In this document: positions 57,234 through 64,000 of the stretch, piece after piece
Position numbering within the stretch: the first letter of the stretch is position 1
Layout: the number at the start of each line of letters is the position of its first letter
Assembly: GCF_027887165.1 (NCBI RefSeq)
Contig: NC_077235.1
Coordinates: 16,701,383-16,765,382 of the forward strand
DNA from: Monodelphis domestica
Lineage: Eukaryota > Chordata > Mammalia > Didelphimorphia > Didelphidae
DNA length: 64,000 bases
Direction of reading: 5' to 3'
The notes under the pieces: model-generated
The model's database searches: none
The model's input: the letters and a program-made list of their open reading frames with translations, nothing else
What the model was told of the DNA's origin: nothing
Translations under genes and position numbers: made by a program

Positions 57234-58249
57234 TGTTTACTTGGAAATAACACAGAACTCTCAAATAGTCCAAAAAACCAAGTCTTGAATCAGGATAGGG
57301 ATGAATCCCATATTGTATTCTTTACTCAGAGTCTGGTGCCATGACTTTTACAAGGTATAAACCTAGGACTCTGGGGATGTTATCCCAGGGATGGCCCCTA
57401 GCCTAGATGACTACTGCAAGTGTTAAGGTCTGGGATTTCACCCAGCACCAAGGAAGACCCATGGACAACGCAATCAGGCAAAGAAAGGGCCGTTTATTGA
57501 ACTAATGCGCACTAGTGGGAACTCATTCTAAAGAGTTCTGAGTTCCCTCCTGAAGATTCAGTCTTAAATACTTTTCAGCATGAATAACCCCCCTCCCTTC
57601 CTCATTCCAGGCCATTATCTGTTGCATGCTCTTGTTGGAAAGTTTCCGAGTTTTTTTGCACCTGGGACCTTCGTCCTGAAGTTTATCTGTCAGTAGTTGG
57701 GACCTTGGACAGGTCCCAAAATTTTATCTGTCTGTAGCTTAGCATTTCTCTTGACTGAATATCTCAAGGCTTGGGCAATTTCCAACTCAGATCTCCTTCA
57801 CAAGGAGGAAAAGTATTTGGGGATCCTCTCTACCACATGGGAGAAATCTGGGAGCATGGAAAGATGAGTGACATTGCTATAGCTAAAAGGAATTCCCTGA
57901 CCGAATACAATCAAGCATAGGAAAGGAATCCTAGCAAAAGGCTAGGGTCTAAGAGAGGGGGTCGCTTACAGTGGATACTGAAGAATGGTCCTTGCCAGGT
58001 GTGGATCTTCTTGGGAAATGGTCTCTTGATACAATTGGGGAGAGTACCTTACTAGGATTGTCATTCACCTAAGGGTTCCCCACTCAGTCTGAAACTGCTC
58101 ACCTGGGATTCCCTTCAGGGTGGATTCCCATGGGAACAGGGAACAAGTACAAACTTTGGGGTCTGCAACCTACAAGCTCTTCGATAAATCTGGGCTTCAC
58201 CAGATCCCACTAGGCCACAAGTTTGGGATTTCTAGATTCCATGTTGACA
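57234..58249 (-). mobile_element. LTR-X copy 6, interrupted by a solo LTR
   Basis: TGTTTACTTGG...GTTGACA with LTR-X landmarks on both sides of the insert at 57421-57800. Fossil. Confidence 0.6.
57421..57800 (-). mobile_element. Solo LTR (LTR-T3), 380 bp, with 4-bp duplication
   Basis: TGTTAAGG...TCCTTCA flanked by CAAG at 57417-57420 and 57801-57804. AATAAA on the minus strand near 57494 sets the orientation. Uninterrupted LTR-X copies show the empty site (CTCCAAGGAGG). It looks whole as a solo LTR. A 4-bp duplication is typical of gammaretrovirus-like (class I) elements. Confidence 0.82.
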
Positions 58250-58652
58250 CACCTTATTGCCGATGCTGTGAATACATCCACTGCATCAAATCAGGAAACA
58301 GTAGAATCTGTATTTGCCAATGGTGGTCTGTTAATGTAGATACAGTATCGTTTTTTGCTGGAAGCAGAATTGCTTGCACTTTGACCGTGATGAAAATCAT
58401 AGCACAGACTTGTAAAATCCCACGTGATTCATTGTCTGTTGTTTATCTGGTTATGTATATAACTGTTGAACAGCTGTAAAAATTAAAGGACAGCAAGATG
58501 TAGAAAGTGTTCTATTGATGGACAGCACTGTGAATCCCATCTTACAAAGAAAAATTTAAAATTTTAGAACACTCTTTTGCTCTCACACCAATCTCGCCAT
58601 TCCGGAGTCTGAGGGAATATCAAAGGACCATGGCCTTCCCGGTTTTTCTTTT
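58250..58652. other. Spacer Y, unit 6
   Basis: Full-length Y with a small internal expansion near 58455 (TATGTATATAACTG). Confidence 0.5.
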
Positions 58653-58785
58653 CTCAACCTGGAATCAGGAAACCCCAAACTTGTAGCCTAGACGGATCTG
58701 GTGTAGCCTGGATTTCTGGAGGAGCTTGTAGGTTGGAGACTCCAAAGTTTGTACTTGTTCCCTGATCCCGTGAGAATCCAGAGAG
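58653..58785 (+). mobile_element. LTR-X fragment Z, copy 5
   Basis: Starts TCTCAACCTGGAATC; inverted relative to the LTR-X end at about 58120-58249. Confidence 0.52.
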
Positions 58786-59278
58786 ATAGAGACAGACAGA
58801 TAGAAAGACCGATAGGCAGGCCGACTGGCAGATGGGTAGTGAGATAGGTAGGAGGGCAGATAGATGGATATAGAGATAGCACATAGAGAGACACGTAGTC
58901 AAACACAGAAAGAGAGATAGACAGGCAGGCAGACAGACAGATCGAGAGATAAATAGATAGGAACATAGAACAAAAAGACATAGAAACAGAAACAGAATGT
59001 GAGATAGAGACATTGAAAGATTAATAGAACAACAGGATGAGGGAAGGTGAAACAAAGGGACAGACAGAGATAGATGGAAGGACAGATCGAGGGAAAATGG
59101 AATGGAGGGACAGACTGAGACAGACACAGAAATTCAGGCAGATGAATAGACAGACAGTCAGGGATAGACAGATAGCAATACAGATAGATAGATACAGCTA
59201 GATCAATACATTCATATATAGACAGAATTAGAGAATAATGGACAGACAGACACAGAGAGACGGATGGACAGATATACA
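58786..59278. repeat. GACA/GATA block
   Basis: Purine-strand repeat ending abruptly at GGACAGATATACAT, without the usual pyrimidine partner zone. Confidence 0.9.
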
Positions 59279-59389
59279 TGGCCATGGCCCTCCGTATCAT
59301 GGGATTGGTCCATTTCAAGACCAATTCCCTCCTCAGAAATAAGGGGGAAAGACCCGTGGTGCACGATGGGAGATGTAGTCCTCTAGGCC
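59279..59389 (+). promoter_or_regulatory. L module, right-hand part only
   Basis: Starts inside the GGCCATGGCCC centre, retains GGATTGGTCC...GACCAATTCC and the closing GGGAGATGTAGTCC. The opening half is absent. Confidence 0.5.
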
Positions 59390-59567
59390 ACAAACCTTGA
59401 AAACCCACAAGGTCTCTTTCTATGAATCTATGTAGACGGAGAGATGGACAGCTTAACAGACAGAAGGACTGACAGATTATTTGATCTGTTATTCTCTCTA
59501 TTCGCCTACTTGTTGGTATATCTCTCTCTTTTGTGTTTCTTTTGTGGATTTTCAAGTGTTGTGACAG
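59390..59567. other. L-to-R linker
   Basis: TCTG-rich spacer of the usual length. Confidence 0.5.
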
Positions 59568-59833
59568 TCTTAGGAACTACAACCCTCAGTGTGCCCCAGG
59601 AGTCCCACCCCTTTTAGTCCTGGCTTGTGATTGATCCTGAATTGGACCAATGCGGTGTTGGGGGCGGGAAAATGCTCATGGTCCCTCCTTTGCACGGGAT
59701 TGGTCCATGTTAAAACCAATCCCATGAAAGGAAATTATGGCCAGCATAGGATTGGTCCAATTAAAGAACGCTCCCTACAAGGAAATGACATACAGCGACC
59801 CTTGGAGAATGCTGGGGGATGTAGTACCCTAGG
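59568..59833 (+). promoter_or_regulatory. Divergent L/R-like module
   Basis: Opens TAGGAACTACAACCCTCAGTGTG, with GGGGGCGGG near 59659, and closes GGGGGATGTAGTACC. It mixes L-like (GTGTGCCCCAGGAGTCCCACC) and R-like features, so it may be an older or recombinant form. Confidence 0.52.
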
Positions 59834-60028
59834 CCGAAACACTGGAAAACTCGCGCTATGTTTCTCTATGGATCTATGTAGAGGGAGAGATGTACAATTA
59901 GACAGACAGAAGGACTGACAGACAGATTTGTCTATCTGTCTATCAATTATTCTGTCTATCCGCCTGCTGATAGGTGTATCTATTAGTCTACCTGTCTCAC
60001 TTTTTGGTATTTTCCCGGGTTGTGACTG
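59834..60028. other. Linker
   Basis: TCTG-rich, GAAAACTCGCGC instead of the usual GAAAACCCAC. Confidence 0.5.
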
Positions 60029-60309
60029 CCTTTGGAACTACAACCCCCAGGGTACCCCAGGAGTCCCTCTTCTTTGACTCCTGGCTTGGGATTCACCCCG
60101 AATTTGACCAATTGCGAGTTGGGGGATGCAGAATGCCCATGGCCCCTCTTTAGCCCAAGATTGGTCCATTTCAGGACCAATCACACACAGGGAAGTAGGG
60201 AGCATCATTCCTCACCCAGCCTAGGATTGGTCCAATTCAAGACCAATCCCTCCCATGAAATATGGGGGAGGGTTACCTGGAACACACTGGGAGATACAAT
60301 TCCTCAGGT
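60029..60309 (+). promoter_or_regulatory. R module 10
   Basis: Opens TTGGAACTACAACCCCCAG and contains GGATTGGTCCAATTCAAGACC near 60225; the closing motif has drifted (GAGATACAATTCC). Confidence 0.53.
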
Positions 60310-60449
60310 TACAGCACAAGAAAAGCCACACTATCTCTAGCTCTATATCCATGTAGAATGACAGATGGACCACTGGACCGACAGACAGGAGGACTGAAAG
60401 ACAGAGAGCTTCGTTTATCTGTTATTCTGTCTTACTGCCTTCCCTGTTT

Positions 60450-60700
60450 TGGTAATTGATCATTCTCAAACTTTTCTAGCCGGCCTTTTATTTATGTCTT
60501 TATTCAACAATTTTCTATTTTATTGCTTTTCATGTTATATTTAGTCAATTTAGCACATTATTCCTCCTCGGTGACAAGAATCATAGTATGTCCACCATTC
60601 CGGTAGCCGAAGGGCAATTCCACTGAGTATGACATGTGTCCTTGATGAGAAAATCTTTCCATGTTGTTGATGTTTGCACTAGGATGATCATTTAGAGTCT
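60450..60700 (-). mobile_element. E edge plus old LINE-1 3' UTR stub
   Basis: Begins GGTAATTGATCATTCTCAAAC (end of E) and continues through the old LINE-1 UTR to TTTAGAGTCTATATC, then breaks in TATATC repeat. D and nearly all of E are missing; 60310-60449 is linker. Confidence 0.65.
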
Positions 60701-60800
60701 ATATCTATATATCTATATACCTACAAGCTCCTCCGTAAATCTGGGCTTCACCAGATCCCACTAGGCCCCAAGTTTGGGGTTTCCAGATTCCATGTTGACA
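60701..60800 (-). mobile_element. LTR-X right-end fragment
   Basis: CTACAAGCTCCTCCG onward to GTTGACA; only the last 80 bp or so of LTR-X. Confidence 0.5.
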
Positions 60801-61193
60801 CACCTTATTGCTTATGCTATGAATATATTCACTTCATTCAATTAGGAAAAGCTGGAGCTATACTTGCCAATGGTGGCCGTTAATGCAGGCCCAGTATGGT
60901 TTTTTGTAGGAAACAGAATTCCTTGCAGTTTGACACATGATGAAGATCATAGCCCAGACTTGTAAAATCCCATGTGATTCATTGTCTGTTGTTTATCTGG
61001 TTATTTATTGAACAGCTCTAAAAATTAAAGGAAAGCAAGATGTAGAACGTGTTCTCTTCATTGACACCACCGTGAATCCCATCTTACAAAGAAAAAGTTA
61101 AAAATTTAAAACACACTTTCGCTCTCACAGCAATCTCCCCATTCCCGAGTCTGAGGGAATATCAAAGGACAATGGCCTTCCCGGTTTTTCTAT
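60801..61193. other. Spacer Y, unit 7
   Basis: Full-length Y between the LTR-X fragment and Z. Confidence 0.5.
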
Positions 61194-61330
61194 TGTCAAC
61201 CTGGAATCAAGAAACCCCAAACTTGTGGCCTAGAAGGATCTGGTGTAGCCTGGGTTTCCGGAGGATCTTGTAGGTTGGAGTCCCCAAAGTTTGTACTTGT
61301 TCCCTGATCCCGTGAGAATCCAGAGAGATA
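61194..61330 (+). mobile_element. LTR-X fragment Z, copy 6
   Basis: TGTCAACCTGGAATC start; with 60719-60800 it forms an inverted pair around Y. Confidence 0.55.
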
Positions 61331-61350
61331 GAGACAGACAAATAGAAAGT

Positions 61351-61390
<40 letters not shown>

Positions 61391-61418
61391 CAGAGAGAGA
61401 CAGAGAGAGACAGAGAGA

Positions 61419-61489
<71 letters not shown>

Positions 61490-61573
61490 ACAGATATGGA
61501 GAATGATAAATGGACAAGTTTGTAGATTGATAGACTGATAGACATATACAGGTAGACATGTAGAGAGACACAC

Positions 61574-61644
<71 letters not shown>

Positions 61645-62280
61645 CATATACACACACAGTTATTTAGAGATAGAATTAGATATAATGACAGACAGAAAGG
61701 TAGACTGAGGTATCGATATATTAATAGACAGAGAGAATGAGAGATAGCAAGACAGAGAGTCAGACACAGAGAGACAGAGAGAGTCAAGCAGATCGATACA
61801 TAGACAGAAACAAACAATTATCTAGAGAGATAGACTTGGGTGGACAGATTCAAAGAGACATAAGCAGAAAGATCACTAGGTTGATATAAATAGAAGGAAA
61901 GAGAAAAAGACTACCAGACAGAGACAGATTGATGGATGAAAAGACAGGACAGAGCGACAGACAGATACACAAATGAACAGAAAGACTGACAGACAGATTA
62001 GTTTCTCTGTCATTCTGCCTATCTGCCTTCCTTTCTGTGTATCTACAAGTCTGTCTCACTGGATGTGCATCTGTTTGTCTATATATCCTGATTTTTGTAT
62101 AAATCTATCTGTCTGTTTCTCTCTATCTGTCTATCTGTTTCTCTTTATATATGTCTGTCTGTCTGTCTATCTTTGTCTTTGTGTATCTTTGGGTGTAGTC
62201 TATGTATCTGTCTGCCTTCCTTTTTGTGCATGGATCAGTCGGTGTGTATGTCATTTGTGTGTTTTAAAGTGTTGTGACAT
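61331..62280. repeat. (GA)n, GATA/GACA, TCTG block
   Basis: GA/GAGACA zone about 61352-61487, GATA run about 61576-61643, GACA zone to about 61995, then TCTG. Here a GA zone follows Z on the purine strand, a different order from units 1-3. Confidence 0.92.
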
Positions 62281-62337
62281 CCTGGCGAACTACAACTCCC
62301 AGTGTGCCCCAGGAATCCGTCCCTTTTAAGTCATGGC
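62281..62337 (+). promoter_or_regulatory. L module opening fragment
   Basis: CCTGGCGAACTACAACTCCCAG onward for about 55 bp, then a break into TCTG repeat. Confidence 0.5.
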
Positions 62338-62435
62338 TATCTTCCTGCCTGTCTGTGTTCTTTCAGACTGTCCTTCCTTCAACATGTCCCACCTGGCTAT
62401 ATCTATGTGTTCATGTGTTTATGGATGTATGTACG

Positions 62436-62515
<80 letters not shown>

Positions 62516-62715
62516 TCTCTGTCTCACTCTGTCTCTGTCTCTGTGTGTGTGTTTTAATATCTGTCTATCTGTGTGCTGTCTGTCTATCAATATATCTATA
62601 TTTTCTGTGTGTCTCTTTGTGCTGTCTATGGATCTATCTGCCTGTTTCTATGTTTATATATCCATCTGTCTGCCAACCAGTCCCTTCTGGATATCTCTAT
62701 GTATGTATGTTTTTA
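62338..62715. repeat. TCTG and (CT)n zone
   Basis: Pure CT run of about 34 units at about 62439-62507, then CT/TG mixtures and TATG at the SINE insertion point. Confidence 0.92.
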
Positions 62716-62910
62716 TAAACCCTTACCTTCCATTCTGGAATCAATACTGTGTATTGGCTCCAAGGCAGAAGAGTGGTAAGGGCTAGGCAATGGGGGTCAA
62801 GTGACTTGCCCACGGTCACACAACTGGGAAATGTCTGAGGCCAGATTTGAACCTAGGACCTCCCGTCTCTAGGCCTGGTACTTAATCATCTGAGCTACCC
62901 AGCTGCCCCC
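62716..62910 (-). mobile_element. tRNA-derived SINE (Mar1-like) with 16-bp target duplication
   Basis: On the minus strand it starts GGGGGCAGCTGGGTAGCTCA (A-box region), has the B-box GGTTCAAATC, a core with GTGACCGTGGGCAAGTCACT, and ends GGTAAGGGTTTA. TGTATGTATGTTTTTA is present at 62700-62715 and 62911-62926. The family is characteristic of marsupials; the exact subfamily name is from memory. Confidence 0.92.
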
Positions 62911-62926
62911 TGTATGTATGTTTTTA

Positions 62927-63055
62927 CGTAGGTATGTATGTATACATTTGCTTCCCTCAGTCTCTGTCTTTCTGTCTTTCTGTCCATCTTCCTGTCTGAT
63001 TGTGTCTGTCAGTTTTTTTTTTTCTCTTCAAAGATAGATAGTTGTGTGTGTGTGT

Positions 63056-63121
<66 letters not shown>

Positions 63122-63785
63122 CACAGATATGGAGAATGATAAATGGACAATTTGATAGATAGATAGACCAATAGATATTTACCGGCAGACACATAGAAAT
63201 ACACACAGATAGAATGAGATAGTTAGATTGATAGATAGACAGACAGAGAGACACAGACAGATATGTAGAGACACAGATATAATGACATTTAGACAGAAAG
63301 GTAGACTGAGGTATCGATAGATTAATAGACAGAGAGAATGACAGATAGCGAGACAGAGGCTCAGACACAAATAGAGAGACAGAGAAAGTCAAGCAGATCG
63401 ATACACAGAAAGAAGCAGACACATATCTGGAGAGATAGACTTGGGTAGACAGATTCAAAGAGAGAGAGATAGACAGAAAGATCACTAGGTTGATATGAAT
63501 AGAAGGAAAGAGACAGAGACTTCCAGACACATACAGACTAATGGATAAAAAGACAGGACAGAGGAACAGACAGACAATCACATGAACAGACAGACTGACC
63601 GACAGATTAGTTTCTCTGTCATTCTGTCTATCTGCCTTCGTTTCTGTGTATCTACAAGTCTGTCTCACTGGATGTGCAACTGTCTATTTATCCAGATTTT
63701 TGTATCTTTCTATCTCTGTCTGCCTCTCTATCTGTCTGTCTGTCTGTCTCTCAATCCATCCATCCATCTGTCTGTCTGTCTCTCT

Positions 63786-63863
<78 letters not shown>

Positions 63864-63965
63864 CTTTGTGTTCCTGTCGGTGTAGTCTATGTATCTATCT
63901 ACCTGCCTGTTTGTGCATGGATCAGTCTGTGTGGTTCCTTTGTGTGTTTTAAAGTGTTGTGACAT
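62927..63965. repeat. TATG, (GA)n, GATA/GACA, TCTG/TATC block
   Basis: Pure GA run at about 63057-63118, GATA/GACA zone to about 63600, then TCTG and a pure TATC run at about 63787-63861. Confidence 0.93.
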
Positions 63966-64000
63966 CCTGGGGAACTACAACTCCCAGTGTGACCGAGTGT
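63966..64000 (+). promoter_or_regulatory. L module, cut by the window end
   Basis: CCTGGGGAACTACAACTCCC at the usual distance after the TATC run shows the array continues beyond the window. Confidence 0.55.

Noticed and set aside
62716-62910. tRNA gene from A-box and B-box in the SINE
   Set aside because: The core, tail and target duplication show a SINE; no acceptor-stem pairing.
1-64000. Marsupial X-inactivation RNA Rsx or another known long noncoding RNA
   Set aside because: The GC-rich short tandem motifs described for Rsx are not seen; composition here is microsatellite and LTR-derived.

Overview
The window is eukaryotic, repeat-dominated DNA, most likely from a marsupial (an opossum-like genome is the best guess). 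The clues are a tRNA-derived SINE of the marsupial Mar1 type at 62716-62910, a marsupial-type LINE-1 with an ORF2 C-terminal Cys/His motif at 44207-45887, several LTR families, and long GATA/GACA and CT microsatellites. I found no intact host protein-coding gene. The long open frames encode low-complexity Ser/Leu/Tyr/Ile strings and are simple-repeat artefacts.

The whole window is a degenerate higher-order tandem array. One idealised unit of about 9-13 kb reads, left to right: (1) a 142-bp exon-like island (D) with invariant AG and GT borders; (2) an island (E) with a poly(A)-signal stretch; (3) an old antisense LINE-1 3' fragment; (4) spacer G, a (CA)n tract, spacer G2, a second (CA)n tract, spacer G3; (5) a leader-like stretch with a tRNA-Arg primer-binding-site match next to a ~0.62-kb LTR ('LTR-X', minus orientation); (6) a ~0.4-kb spacer Y and an inverted 0.13-kb piece of the same LTR (Z); (7) a GACA/GATA block switching to TCTG/TATC; (8) a pair of ~280-bp promoter-like modules L and R; (9) in some units a diverged LTR copy (X-b), a second microsatellite block and another L/R pair; then D again. 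D islands start at 4501, 17567, 26224, 37544, 42915 and 55439.

The most unusual component is the L/R pair. Each complete module opens with an ACTACAA-type ZNF143/THAP11-like motif, closes with a similar motif on the opposite strand, and holds several inverted NF-Y (ATTGG/CCAAT) boxes plus G-rich stretches. There are 19 complete modules (nine L/R pairs plus a divergent module at 59568 and an R at 60029) and 3-4 partial ones. With the D island and, in some units, a poly(A) signal downstream, the units look like serial transcription cassettes. This is inference from motifs and order only; nothing here shows expression.

The array has been reshuffled. One unit has lost the segment between its two (CA)n tracts. 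About 6 kb is duplicated between roughly 20-26 kb and 49-55 kb, with a switch of partner at the D island. Pairs of units share private junctions. Copies of a second LTR family sit exactly at unit breakpoints. Later insertions (the LINE-1, a ~170-bp LINE-1 stub, a SINE and several solo LTRs) interrupt single units and date the amplification as older than them. All coordinates were read by eye; repeat edges are good to about 5-20 bases, except target-site duplications and splice-like borders, which were counted.
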